A stretch of DNA of 64,000 nt, from assembly GCA_958298945.1 (NCBI GenBank), contig OY282605.1, positions 891,811 to 955,810 on the forward strand, read 5' to 3'. Source of the DNA: Atherix ibis. Taxonomy: Eukaryota; Arthropoda; Insecta; Diptera; Athericidae. A program made the position numbers and the translations under genes. Of this stretch, positions 12,350 through 25,421 are shown in pieces (position 1 is the first letter of the stretch; every line of letters starts with the position of its first letter). The notes below the pieces were generated by a model. It saw nothing but the letters and a program-made list of their open reading frames with translations, was not told the origin of the DNA and made no database searches.

Positions 12350-13060
12350 GCTGTTATGAGTTTAAGAAAACAGGCACAAGCACATCCTAAACAGTCAAGC
12401 ACCAAACACTGACTAACAGCACTGAATCGAAGCTGGGCTGGTAGAGTACGTCTTGGAGGATGACTTGGTCGGACGAGTTCAGTTAATCGAATGTCTGACG
12501 GGAGGAAAAAATGATTGGATGAATGAGAAGTTGGCGCAACGTGTCCAACTGAGCCTGAGGGACAACGTTCTCGAATGGGAGTCGAACTGGGATACCAACG
12601 AACGAGTACCAGACTCGAAGCCGCAAACAGTTGGCAGCGCCCACATTCAACGTACGAATACGGTTTATCGACGGAAGAGTGCAGACTTTCCTGGTAGGTA
12701 AGCGCGATAGAAATACTATCAGCGACAAGGACGATGAAACGAATTCCGATGGACTAGTAACGATACTGCACCGTATAATGTCGATGGCTTCGCAGTTCCG
12801 GTTGTTTCGGCTCCCGAACTGGCATCGGCAATTGGATTTTCAGCTGGTGGCAAACAACAACGGCCGCCACTTACGGCAGACCGCCAACACTCTGCTGCAG
12901 CTACACGATTTCGTTCCTACTATTAGCATGTCACTAGGGGCCAACGAGTTGTTCAGTTTCGAACAAATGTGCACCCCACCATTAAGTAAAAAAATCCAAC
13001 CAAATACAAAATGTTCAACGGCGTGGCGTTCCAATGGTTGAATCTGTTCACTTCAACTTA
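12350..13060 (+). other. GC-richer open stretch of unknown nature
   Basis: Composition changes sharply from the surrounding A/T-rich DNA. One plus-strand frame is open from about 12427 to 12701 and an overlapping one (in another phase) from about 12560 to 13041; a cctg|gtaggt sequence near 12690 could act as a splice donor. No conserved domain was recognised. It may be an exon or 5' UTR of an unseen gene, or a gene relic. Coding status is undecided. Confidence 0.25.
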
Positions 13061-15038
13061 TTTTGCCTGCCTACTCACACTACTGCGATGAATGTTCAGA
13101 ACTGGTTTTTCATGAAATGAGCAAGAGCAGCGCAGCTATACGATGTCAGTTTATTTTGACTCTGTGCCGTTTCAGTTCGTTCTGTTCCGTTTCGGTTGGG
13201 TTCGCTTTGGATGTGCGCCGCGTTACAACGATTTTTACTCGCTGTTGAACGCCCACAAAACGTGCACACACCTTTAGACTTTTACCAACCCAAACTCAAT
13301 TGGAATTTTTCATAAGAATCCAACACTTCGTGTACCCCGTCGAACCGTTTGGTGTTCAGCATGTATGGGAAAGAATTTCCAAAAAGCAGAAAATGAACGG
13401 ATCAGCCGAACGAACACCCACGCTGATGAAAGTGTTCGTTCGCAAACAGAAATTTCAGCCTTTTTAACGTAAATCTCTCCCTGCCAAAGAAACGGCAACT
13501 TTTGTCATTCGAACGCACGATTCTACACAATAAAACAAACAACCAATGGCAACCAAATGTGATTGAATGAAGCGGGGGAGCTGGGTACTCCACATTTCAA
13601 GCTTCCCGCCGACTTGCGATAGTGCCAATTTTTAAATTTACCACCGCCGCCAATAGAAACGTTTATGAACGTTCTATTCCGTCTGATTCGTAACCAGCAC
13701 CCCCCCCCCTCTCCCTTCTGTGGTATTTAACCATTTTTATATCAATCTTAATTCCCAAATTCTTCTGTCACTGTTGTTGGAAGCTGTGACGGCTGATATC
13801 AGATCATTCCAATGCCATTCCGTTGTTAACAAAAACCGATTGTGAGTGTTTTGACGGATTCAAATTCAATTTGCATTGAGAAGAAATCGCGACGTGCCCA
13901 AAATACCCAAAATAATAGCAGTTAGACGATGGGTATTCACTCTTGAAAGTTAGTCGATTGAATCAGTGTGCGTGCAAGGTGAGAAAAAGGTACGACCGAC
14001 ATTTTCAGAAAACTCGTGTGTGTTTGTGAAAACATAAAGTTTGGTTTTTATGAAAATTTTGGTTTTCTTTTCATAAAAAATTATCCCACATTTATCGAAT
14101 TTTATTTTGCTCTCACTTATTTCGTAAAAAGCTCAGGTCCCGTTTCAGATTTTCCCTTTACTCGTAACTGCAAGGAGTTCGCAACCATTTCTGATAGGAA
14201 AGCGTAATTCTGCAATTTGCGCGGCGTAGATGCAAAAGTGTACCACCACCCACTAAACTGGATGTTAACTTATTTTCATGGTTGTTATTTGACTTTTTGG
14301 CTTTTTCAATCAGCAACGTTAAATTCAAAATAAACAATCGCTCCGCTCCGGAGCAACGTGAATGACTGTAAAAGGCAGAAATCGATTTGTCTGGTTAAAC
14401 AATGGACAGTCGTTTCAGGAATTAAGTCCCAATGAATTTAGATGAACACGTAAACTGCATTAGGTCCAGGATTCAATTTAAAATCAAATTTTGCACTCTA
14501 TTCGATGATCAACAAACTTTTAGATGACCATCGCTGGCTGGCAGATAAATCTATGGTCTCTTAGTCAATTTATTTCGGCTAAACTTTCTGTGATGTCGTT
14601 AAGAGTCTACATTTCAATTGTAGATTATTGCCATCGGAAAGTGCATATTCATAATGTAGGAAATGTCCTTTCGATGTTATTCTTCGTTTTTCATTTTTTT
14701 TTGCCAAGCAATCAATGTAATTTTGAGGTAACAATTTCGACTGCATATTTAGGTAAGAAAGAAGGCCGAGTGCTAAAGAATATTTATCTCAAATGCGAAG
14801 GAATAATCAAAGTTTTATTAAATATTTTGTCATCATAATTTCTGTAGGATATTAGAAGATGGATGCTTAAGGATGGAAGCGCAATAATTTAAATTCAGCC
14901 CCATATTTTTTTACTATCACAGATAATATGCCATATTTTTTTTTTTTAATTTTCTTTGTAAAAGCAACCGTTTTGCGGTTGAACAAGGAATTTTTTTATG
15001 TGTAAACGTATTATAAAAAATTAGTGGTGTTACATCAA
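13061..15038. other. non-coding DNA without recognised features
   Basis: Small frames occur on both strands, none with domain resemblance. A C-run is present near 13700. Confidence 0.4.
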
Positions 15039-15195
15039 AATTGATGTTGTTATTTTGCGAGATTAAAACCACCGTGAAATGCTCTGTTTCGCGTGGAGTG
15101 ATTGCAGCATGTTTTTTTCGGGGAATTATGGTAGTTTCAGCAGGACGTGTTAGACTTTACGGTGGTTTTAATCTCGCAAAATAACAACATCAATT
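15039..15195. mobile_element. 157-bp inverted-repeat element (MITE-like)
   Basis: Arms 15039-15075 and 15159-15195 are perfect 37-bp reverse complements, outermost aattgatgttgttattttgc, around an 83-bp centre without coding capacity. The size and long exact terminal inverted repeats suggest a non-autonomous DNA transposon. No clear target-site duplication was found. Confidence 0.75.
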
Positions 15196-16096
15196 AAGTT
15201 TGCAGGAATTTATGATTAAAAAGACCACTTGCCGTTTTCCTTTAGGGTTAATTAAAAGGCAATATGATAAAAAATGCCTAATTAATAGTAGGAATGTTGA
15301 GTAGATACATAGACTGGTCAACCCATTGGTCAGCTACAAAAAAACCACTCCGAACGCCAAGTTGGATTTTTAATTTTTTGCAGCAAACTAATCTGTTTCA
15401 CAAAGTCTAACAAAACTAACTTCCCACAAGTAACATGAAGTCGCCAAATGGTTTCTTGGTTATGGCACTATAAAGCCGAAGGGATGTTCCATACAAATAG
15501 ACAAGCTAGAGACAAATTTACAAGCTTGTGTAATGGGAAATTTCGACAAATGAATCCGCAATTTGGGGTGGCGTAGAGGATCCTATCTGCGCTATCGTCT
15601 TCAATTTATTATCGGAACGTCTAAATTTTATTTTCCTATAAAAAAAACTTCAAATTTCAAAGAAAATCTGCCTCATTTTTCCAAACACGAAACACATTTT
15701 CTTAAAGTTCCTATGTCAGCATCCACCCATTACTTTGCTCAAAACAAATTCAAATAATTTTCGCCTCAGAAATTAAAAAATTTCTACGACGAACTGGCTT
15801 AGGATTATTCCGTTTGTGCTTCGGAAAGTAAAGTTAAATGAAATATACAAAAAATTCACATTTTTATATAAAAATTTATGTACAATATTACATAAATTTT
15901 CCCATTTATATATAAAAATGTAATATTATTAAATTACATTACTTTTAACAGGATTCGATCGTCTTGGCATAATTTTTAATAACTTTTTCCGCATATTTAG
16001 GGCGGAAATTTTGTCGAGTACTTGGCGGATGTTGTTTTGTAAATGTTCTAAAGTTTAATAATTGTCTATGTTAACATAAATTTTCTACAATAAAAA

Positions 16097-16140
16097 TTGG
16101 CATCAACAAATCTCGAAATTGGCATCAACAAATCTCGAAA
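16097..16140 (+). repeat. 22-bp tandem duplication
   Basis: The unit ttggcatcaacaaatctcga (plus aa) occurs twice head to tail. Confidence 0.7.
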
Positions 16141-16198
16141 TGACGCGTCCTGGGAACTTTTCACGCAATAAAATTTGTCATATTGTGTTGCTTGTGGT

Positions 16199-16337
16199 GT
16201 CAATTCTGAGCGCTATTACCGTATAATAGCTGACATGTTTGTCTTAAAGTTGAAAATTTTAATAGTCTAGATTAAAATTTTCAACTTCAAGCCAAAAAAA
16301 TGTCAGCTATTATACGGTAATAGCGCTCAGAATTGAC
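16199..16337. mobile_element. 139-bp hairpin element (MITE-like)
   Basis: The outer 37 bp at each end (gtcaattctgagcgctatta at the left) are exact reverse complements. The remainder is also largely self-complementary, so almost the whole element folds on itself. The right terminus resembles a short sequence at about 28268-28295, which suggests a second, degraded family member. Confidence 0.75.
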
Positions 16338-19265
16338 GGTTATGGTTTATATTCCCCTAAGGATAAAATTACTTTTCTATAGTCACTTGTTAATTTGAAT
16401 AGCATGGTAATTTTGCTTATTGCCGTATTCACCAAGCGAGAATTAACAATAACGACCATAATCTCCTCAAGAGCAAAACTTAGCTACGATAGATATACAT
16501 TTGCAAAGGCTTTTTAAAAATTGCCGCACTGTTTGGTAGTTTAATATAATATAATTTATAAATGGCAAACTTGAAACTAACCAAACATCATATTTTATAA
16601 TGATGTATAGTATACAAATGTCAAATGACAGTACTGCATTTTCCAAACCACAAAACGGTTAACGCTATGCAAAATTCAGAGATCGAAAACGTAACATATT
16701 TTTAGATTTTTTTTCGTTTATTTTATATTAAAAAAACGTTACTTAATTTTTTTCAGAACCTCATCGATATAGGTAAAAAAAATTTATTCAGGTAAAAAAT
16801 AAACCAATCGAATAATCTCACCTTTGACTGAGTCAAATTCGAAATTATTCTCAAACTCTGGGCCGGCATTTGGAAAAATCTAATTTTAATTTATTTTAAA
16901 TGGCGCACCCCATTAGAAAGAATAAAACAATTTAGAATATTTTACCAGTTCTTTTTCTTTTTTGAGAATGGAAAGGAGAGCTTGGATAGATGATCATTTG
17001 TAGTAATCACAAAATTTATGAAACCGCCAATCAATAAATAAATCACTGAATTAAGCTAATGGAAAAATATAAATAATTTGGAAATTCCAAGGAGATATCA
17101 TCTCTGGCAGTGGATTGGGTAACAAAATTGTATACGATTTTTTGTTCAATTTTTTATTTTCAGTTTTCTTTCAACACAAATACTAGTGATTAATCGTGTA
17201 AAAGAGGCTTGCTGCGAATCAGCCAAGCGTATGACATTAGGTGGGCTGTTATTCGAAACAGTTTCGGAACGCACACCCATAGGAGCTGAGGCGAATGCCG
17301 ATTGGCTATCGGGAATGCGCATGGAACAAACGTCACTACCATCGCCAGTTTACACTGTTGCCGAGATGGGCTTATGTATCAGTTAGTGCTCGATGGATTT
17401 GTGCGTCTCCCTCTGATTCACTTTGGGCACATGTTTACTAGCTGGGTGTTGATGATAGCCGTGCCCTTAACAAAGTGTTGGGTGTGCTCTGCTGAATGCG
17501 AGCAAGAGACAGTCGGCAACTCGTCGTGGGTGCGTGTGAATCGAATATAGTCCCTCATAGACGAAGTTCTACTTATCCAATATTATGCACGGTTCGCTGA
17601 AGGAATTCAAGTTACCGACTTGTATTGAAGTCGTTCGTTTTCTCTATGACCTAATTAATTCGGTTCAATTTATTAACAAAAACTCACCTTTTTCAGAATA
17701 AATTGTAAACTTATAAATAAGCAAATTTGATATGAAAAATATTAAAAACTTTTATTAAATTTTGAAGATTGAATAAATTAAATTTCTATTGGAGATGTGA
17801 TTTTTCAATGCACATATCTCTTTGCTGTTTGATCATTTATTATTATTTTAATATTTTTATATGTGTGTGTGTGTAGGCAAAAGGATAAATTGCATGTACC
17901 AAAGTCATCCTAAAAAACTACTTAAAACGTTGGTTTCAGAGCTGTATTCGAAAAATAGTCGTTTCTGTGCAATTTTCTAGATACTCTTTACAAAATTGTA
18001 ATTTTCAATAATCTTTAGTAAATTTCAAACAATAACAGGACTGAAAGGCTATGTAAGAAAACAAATTCGATTTGATAAAGATTTTTTGTGATTTAAATTT
18101 ATGCTCACTTTTTAATGAGAATAGATACTTGAAAATTGTTTTTAAACTGAGTTTCTTGAATACACAAAGCCATTAGAATTATTTATAAAAAAAAAATAAC
18201 TTCAGTTTATACAAATGGGAATAAGTAATTTTTTTTATTTTCAACAAACCAAATAAAAGTATAAACAGAAAACACTTATCGAATGCAGATTTGCTACAAA
18301 AAAAGGGAATAAAATTATTTTCTTGCCTAGAAGCCCCTCTTCTCGAACAATATTCATGCAGTCTGGTACTAATCACGATAAGGATATGAGCACCAATCAC
18401 GCTATCTAACGGAAATCAACATTTTCAATGCTTTTACTGTGGAAACGACTAGTAGTGGCCAGTCAGTCGGTCACTACACAGAAGAGCCGATTCCTGAAAT
18501 TTATCCTACCCTACATCCGGTGTCGGCCATTGTTTTCGTTAAAATGTTTCGTTGAGAGGTGCTCCTTGGATTTGAATGGAATTCGATAAGTCAAGCTGAG
18601 TTGATATTTGTTGGTCGTCTTCTTTCAGATTTTCCACATATTTTACTAAGTTTGCCCTTTTACACAGTCAAGCTTGTACATTTAATCTAAACGCCATTCA
18701 GATAAAATCAACTACAATAGTTTGGCACAGTTTGTTAAGAGCATCGGCATCAACTACTATGGAAACCAGTATGAGTGGGTAATACTAGAATTATTCACGT
18801 TTCTATGTAAGTACTCATACGAACCGAGTATTTTAGTGTACTAGAAAATTGTTCGATAGTAAAACAACGTAAATTTAGTTCCTAACTAAAATTCAGTGAA
18901 AAAATTAAGAGAGAACGAAAGAAGCAACGACAAATGACCAAACAATAGGAAACCATTTTGGCTTGATTTTCGGGACAACGGAACTCTTTTCGTGAAATAC
19001 TGAGGCCAATGACCAGTGACTATGCTAACAACTCTCAAAGCGAAGAAGATACGAGAATATTTGAACTTATTCGAAAATTTTGTTATTAGAGACCATCGAA
19101 TTTCTGTAGAAGCGGTAGTTTTTAATGCCACGTTGTGACCTCTCAAAGTAAACCAAAAAATATGCAACAAACAATAATATTTTGAATAAAAAATTCCCCA
19201 AAAATATATAATAGAAAATATTCAGTGATGTCAAAGAAAAATATTTTCGATACAAAATTTACCAA
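16338..19265. other. non-coding DNA
   Basis: No gene is supported. A short (TG)n tract sits near 17860. Stretches near 17190-17560 are less A/T-rich but show no recognisable protein. Confidence 0.4.
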
Positions 19266-19269
19266 AAAA

Positions 19270-20310
19270 ATTGCAGTAGACAATTTGAAGTAGAAAATTT
19301 GAAGAAAATTTGCATTAGAAAATTTGTAGTAGAAATATTGCAGTAGACAATTTGAAGTAGAAAATTTGAAGAAAATTTGAATTAGAAAATTTGTAGTAGA
19401 AATTTTGTACTAGAAACTTTGAAGTAGAAAACTTTTAGTAGAAAATTTGAAGTAGAAATTTTTTTTTTTGAAAAATGTGAAGTAGAAAATTTGCAGTAGA
19501 ATGTCTGAAGTAGAAAATTTAAAGTGGGAAATTTTTAGTGGAAAATTTTTAGTGAACAATTTGAAGCAGAAAACTTGCAGTAGAAATATTGCAGTAGAAA
19601 ATTTGTTGTAAAATATTTAAAGTAGAAATTTTACATTAGAAAATTTTTGATGGCAAATTTGCAGGTGAAAGTTTAAAATAGAAAATTTAAGGTAGAAAAT
19701 TTGAAATAGAAAATTTTTGAATAGAAAATTTTTAGTAGATATTTTGAAGCAGAAAATTTGAAGTAGAAAATTTTCAGAAGAAATATTGCAGTAGAAAATT
19801 TGAAGTAGACAATTTAAAGTGGACTATTTTTAGTGGAACATTTCGACCTGAACATCGGAAGTAGAAAAATTGCAGTAGAAAATTTTTTGTAAAATATTTG
19901 AAGTAGAAAATTTGCAATAGAAAGTTTGAAGTAGAAAATTTGCAGTAGAAAATTTTGAAATAGAAAATTTTTAGTAGATATTTTGTAGTAGAAAATTTGA
20001 AATAGAAAATTTGCAGTAAAATATTTGAAGTAGAAAATTTTTACTAGAAAATTTGAAGTAGAAAATCTGAAGTAGAAAATTTAAAGTAGAAAATTTTAGT
20101 AGAAATTTTGTAGCAGAAAATTTGAAGTAGAAAATGTTTGTAGAAACTTTTAAGCAGACAATTTAAGTAAAAAATTTGAATTAGAAAATTGAAGTAGAAA
20201 ATTTTGAAATAGAAAATTTTTAGTAAAAAATTTTTAGTAGAAAACTTGAAGTAGGAAATTTTCGTAGAAATTTTGAAGTAGAAAATGTTCGAAATAAAAT
20301 TTCCAGTAGA
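19270..20310 (+). repeat. 14-bp satellite array, family 2 (plus orientation)
   Basis: The array is made of degenerate head-to-tail units with consensus gtagaaaatttgaa and variants gcagtagaaa and ttagtagaaa. The reverse-complement family occupies 22013-22505. The Phe/Lys/Ile-rich frame on the minus strand within it is repeat translation. Confidence 0.9.
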
Positions 20311-21600
20311 AGGACTTTTGACAATGGACCAAAGGAACTGATCAATTTTATATAAAATTTTTACTGATTTAGTATTAGTTCTGTTATTTAAAGAAAAAAG
20401 TTGAAATAACAACGAATCCTTTAATCTTCTAGCAACGATTCAGAGGATAATATCTTAATTTATTCATTTGTAAGGAAGTGCGACATGTTGAGGTGTCATC
20501 CCTAATTTTATTATCAACACCAACAGTTCACCCTTCGACTTGTAGAGTAACTTTTTTCTAACCGTTCCTAAAGGGTTACTTTTGATTCGGAACCGGTTGC
20601 CGGGGATGGAAAAGGAGCAAGAAATAATGCTGTGGTGAAAGCTGTCTTTCTCTAGAATGTTTTCAGAGTGGGCATTGCTAGTGTGTTGTATTATTTCATG
20701 TGATTTTCCACATTGTCGTCCGTCCCTTGCTCGCTTCTCGGTAGTCCACCTGACCGATTTGCAATATCTGGACGTGTGAATAATCCATGACACATAAACA
20801 AATTTCACATTAGCGCATTCCATTATTAATGCGAGCCAATCAAAGTCAAAATCCAATCGTATCCACTGTCTGTGCCACCACAATTGAGGTTCTTTCGCAA
20901 AGCGAAAATGTCCAAAGATGGGTCTGGGTCTGTCTTGGAAAGAAACGAGCCAGCATCGGTCCGAAGTGTCACTCAAAAGTGTCACCATCCGAATCCAGCA
21001 GGAGGATGTCGGCCAGTGGGTAAACGTTCGCCTGCCATTCTGAAACCCTGTTCTTTTGCCGGCAGATAGAAAGAACACTATTTACGTGTCACTCGGAATT
21101 TTCATTAATTAGAGAGGCACTGCTTATTCACTCCACATTTTCCATTACAATTCCAGTCATCAACAAAACCTTTTAAAATGTAAACGGAACGTTGTGGGTG
21201 AGTTCCACTGATCCGAACGAAGGTGGCTGTCGCGCCGATGGAATTATTTAAATTCATTTGAAAATGTTTCTATCGATTTTCAATTTACCGCGTCAAGCCA
21301 AATTTGTGAGATGATTTTTTTTTTAAATTTAATTTCGCATCATTATTAATTGATTTGAAATGATTTTCTTTTAGTTTATTTTATTTTCACATATATTGTC
21401 TTTAAGATAAGTGCCAGTGGTGAGTTACCATGGATAGATTTCCTCATGAAACTGGTCGAACTGAAGCTGGATGGAGGAATTGGAAATTGTTAAATTTTAT
21501 TAGTGCTGAATTCTGAGAGGTTTCCTGGAACAAAATTTTGGGGTGGTTATTGGGTAGACTGGTTTAACGGAGTTTTACTAATTTGTGCAAACGCTTGTGT
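20311..21600. other. segment between inverted satellite arrays, unassigned
   Basis: This is less A/T-rich than its flanks near 20560-21080, where frames stay open on both strands, but none resembles a known protein. Nothing else is recognised. Confidence 0.35.
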
Positions 21601-21830
21601 AAAGATGCCATTTGGTCAGTAGATGCAGCAAGTTCGGAATTTCAGTGGCAACAGAAATGTGGAAAGCTTTCCTGGATAGTTGATGATCTGTAACCCAATG
21701 GAATCAATAGTTTGATTGTTTAGCAAACAATATCGAATGCTGTTGAGAACCAGATCGACTGATGGGCCACGAATAGTCTCCAAGGCTACGAGACTGTCGC
21801 TAAAAATTGTCACATTGTGATTGCAGTCTC
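21600..21830 (-). pseudogene. LINE RNase H domain remnant
   Basis: The minus-strand peptide around TIFSDSLVALETIRGP aligns with the RNase H segment of the LINE at 61855-63095 (VTIFSNNLAALKVI), covering the third acidic motif (SDS). Here the aspartate is kept, unlike in the 56.3 and 62 kb copies. No start, no catalytic N-terminal part and no full domain remain, so it is a fragment. Confidence 0.6.
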
Positions 21831-22012
21831 AACTGTCATCCCCATTGTGGATCTCTTTTTATTTACCATCCCACCCATAAATAGACATTCGATACAAATT
21901 CTAAGAAATGCATTTTTTTTATATGTACATATATAATCGGTCAGTTGGTATTAATAAATCGTATGGTCATAGTACCGGCGATTAAGCGAAATTCATTTGA
22001 ACAAAGTAGATT

Positions 22013-22505
22013 AAATTTTCTATTTTAAATTTTCTACTTCAAATTTTGTTCTGCAAATTTTTCACTAAAAATTTCCCACTTTAAATTTTTTACTTCAGAC
22101 TTTCTAATGCAAATTACCTACTTCAAATTTTTCAACTACAAATTTTCTACTAAAAATTTCCTACTTCAAATTTTCTACTGCAATTTTTTTTCTACTTCAA
22201 ATTTCCTGCTGCAATTTTTTTTCTACTTCAAATTTTTTAACTAAAAATTTTCTACTAAAAATTTTCTACTGCAAAATTTCTACTGTAAATTTTCTATTTC
22301 AAAATTTTCTACTTCAAATTTTCTTCAATTTTTTTTTTCAAATTTTGCACTTAAAATTTCCCACTTTAAATTTTTTACTTCAGACTTTCTACTGCAGATT
22401 TCTACTTCAAAAATTTTCTACTTCAGACTTTCTACTTCAAATTTTCCACTAAAAATTTCCCACTAAAAATTTTCTATTGCAAATTTTCTACTTCAAATAG
22501 TTTAC
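22013..22505 (-). repeat. 14-bp satellite array, family 2 (inverted arm)
   Basis: Units ttcaaattttctac are the reverse complement of the family in 19270-20310. The arm is shorter and of opposite orientation, so the two arrays can in principle pair across the 1.7 kb between them. Confidence 0.9.
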
Positions 22506-25326
22506 AACAAATTTACTTTGAAAAATTATTTAAAAAAATGGGAAAAGACTAAAAATCTTATGGAATATTCTAATTGCCCAGTACACCTTACACCTTAGTT
22601 AGCTTAAGTTAGAAAACGGTTGCTTTTGGCTGAAAATAGAAAAAAAAGTTTCCTTTTATTTTCCGTAACTCCTTGTTGGGATTTTAATATCAAAAGAAGT
22701 GATCAATTCAAATTATGTAGTTTTTTTTGGTAAATTTATTACATGAACAATACCAAAAACGGCCAGCAGAGACTGAAGTGAAGGTGGGGTCTGCGGAATA
22801 CTCATTCGTGCGTCGCTACGAAATTTTACACCTTTTCCAAAATCCGATTTAGACGTAAAAAGTCTTGGAATCATTGAGCGTTAAATTGATTTCGATCGAT
22901 TTCTTCTCAGATCGACAATCATCACCGGGATTACTGGCAAACAACCACAGCTCAAACGCTTCGTTTTTATTCAATTTTGTAAGAATTTTTTTTTCGATTC
23001 ACACCTGATCGAAGTCGATTTAACTGAACGGTCAGATTTTTTTTTTTTATCTAATTTAAAATTGAACACGATTGCTTGGCATCTGCATTGGCGTGAGGTA
23101 TGTGCCATCATCGCATCGGAATGTAACCGTTGAAGGTAGACATCATCATTATCGGTATGGTCCTGACCAATTGAGAACACCTTTCATCGGCGGTACCGTG
23201 TTTACGGCTGGGCTGGGCTGTGACTGTGACTGGGGCTGCGGTGGCGGCTGTTTTGGCAGCCGGTCGCGCACGTACATCGATTTGCGGCAATTTAGATCGT
23301 GGCCACCTGAAAAGGGTTCTTTCCGTTCGCGCCTGACACCTGACACAATGAAATTAGAGATTTCAAAAGTCAGCTTTGGCCACCAGGCCGTACCAAAAAC
23401 GAAGCAGGTGCGATCCCGATTTACGTCGTCTTCGATTTCCCTATCAACTTCTACACTTTGATATAATACGATAATCGAGATCGATCGAAATTCATTATTT
23501 GATCGTTTTGCCGTTTCTCCTTTTTCCGGTTTCTATTATTGGTTTTTCTAATTGCGGACAAGATTTCGGGCATGTGAATTGTTGGCTGCCGCCGCCACCG
23601 CCACCTTCACTGAACCGATGCAAACTGGGATTAATTTGTTACCGACGTACGTGACCGCTGCCTGAACGCCTCAATTGAGTTGTTTCGAATTCATTCATCA
23701 TCATCGCGTTTGATCTGAGAACTTTTATCGAAATCTGAATGGACAATCAGCCTAAAATAGGATAAACGAAATCAATAGTCATCGACAGGCTCTTTTCGAG
23801 AATTGAACATGTACTATTTTGGGTGCAGATTAACTTTGATTCGACTTAATTTCGAGTTGTTCACATCCGTTCAATGTTGTACACAACAAGTTTTTGGAAA
23901 TTTTAAACAAAAACAAAATGGAATAAACTCTTTTGAAATTTTACTGTACATTTATTTGGTAGAAACGATAAAGAAGTTGTTGGTGCTCACTTCGAGACTC
24001 GAGATACTCAAAAATTTCGAAATCGTCCGACCATCCCATCCATCCATCATTTTTAGCGTATTTGCGATGACCGCGTCGCGATGGTCACAGCCAAAAAGCA
24101 TGGACGGTTTGTTGCCATTTCCTGGATTTTCAGTTGTGAACTTTAAGATACCAAAACACACACTGAAGCGGGGTTAACGTATTCCCCACCGTTAAATTGT
24201 CTGAATTGGATTTGGTTCGTGCGCTACGGAATCCTCATCACATCACAATTGCCCTTAAGACTTGAGTTTGGCAATTTTTTTGACCGTACAACTTTTTTCC
24301 ATTATACATTATAGATGGGGACATGGAGACTGGTAAAAACAAAGTTATCTGCATCCAGTTTTTCCAGCTTTTCCAGCTCGGAAAGATTGTTCAGAAAATG
24401 GCAAAGAGCAAAGTTCGAAAAATTCGCAACTGTCGGGCACGCGCGCCTGGTTTATTCTGCTTTTTAAATTTTCAACTATTTTAACTCGATTTACAGCAGT
24501 CAGAGTTGTTTTCATCAAATAATTAAACTCTTTTGAATTTAGTTCTACTTAAAAATAGTAATTATTAATATTTTTTTTGTTTAAATGATTTGAATTCTGT
24601 CATGTTTTCATTGTGAATCGCCCCTCAAACGAAGACGCCGTCGAGACCTGCCTTGGGTTGACTTCCTTCGATTGACGTCATTAATAAATTGCGTAACTTT
24701 GTTAATTTTTTTTTCTGGCATTATTACCTTTTATGCATGCTGTTTAATCTAAATAAAAGAAATTGCCCTTCACTTAATGAATCCAAACTATTTAGGGAGA
24801 CACAATTATATAATTATTATTAATAATATTCAAAAAGATTGTCAATCGGCCAGAGCAGACAAATTCAAACCTGCGAGTGCATAAAATATGTTCGAGCATA
24901 AAAATTAATAAAATTCGTCCTTTCTTTGGAAATGGTTGGCGGAAAGAACTTTCTATTATCGAATTGGAACAATTTTTTATACTGACTATAAAATGAGTAA
25001 GGATCGAATTATATTGTTTTTTTTTGGAGCAAATACAAGAAACCCCCTTCTTATTTGCGACTTAAAATTATTCTAAAACTTTCGAAAAATTCGTAATCTA
25101 ATTTAAATATTTTCAAAACTGGAAATTATGTAAAATGTTGCGCTACTCTGGGTTATCCTTAAAACTACCAAATTATCCATTTGGTGGTTTGAAAAGTATA
25201 GCCCCCCTATACCTAAGATAAAATTTGTTTAGTGTGTAATTTGCCATTTTATATTTTAAATCTTTTAACTTAGCATAAAATGCGCAAAAGGAACGCCGAT
25301 TGGGATTTGGATGGTAATTTTCCGAA
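22506..25326. other. non-coding DNA; GC-richer patch near 23070-23460
   Basis: The patch at 23070-23460 has overlapping open frames on both strands, consistent with composition rather than a gene; no domain was recognised. Otherwise nothing is seen. Confidence 0.4.
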
Positions 25327-25421
25327 AAAGTTTTCTCCAGCGATGTGGTTAATTACTCGCTCAGTGGAAATATGTCAATAAGCAAATTTGCCGTATATGG
25401 GGCTCTTAAAACCTACAAATT
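25327..25421 (+). pseudogene. Tc/mariner-superfamily transposase scrap
   Basis: The DNA resembles, with many substitutions, the transposase fragment at 56231-56341 and 58021-58130 (the part encoding LLSGYVNKQN). Only about 95 bp are recognisable. Confidence 0.45.

Noticed and set aside
12640..12690. FERM-like N-terminal lobe (NVRIRFIDGRVQTFLV)
   Set aside because: Only one strand-like segment is suggestive, upstream is closed by stops in that frame, and nothing else of the domain follows.
20464..21078. 204-residue minus-strand ORF between the inverted satellite arms
   Set aside because: Open frames also exist on the opposite strand, and its Trp/Arg/Ser-rich content matches no family; composition effect.
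23072..23461. 129-residue ORF with Gly/Cys/Asp-rich stretch
   Set aside because: Three overlapping frames on both strands are open; simple GC-richer composition explains it.
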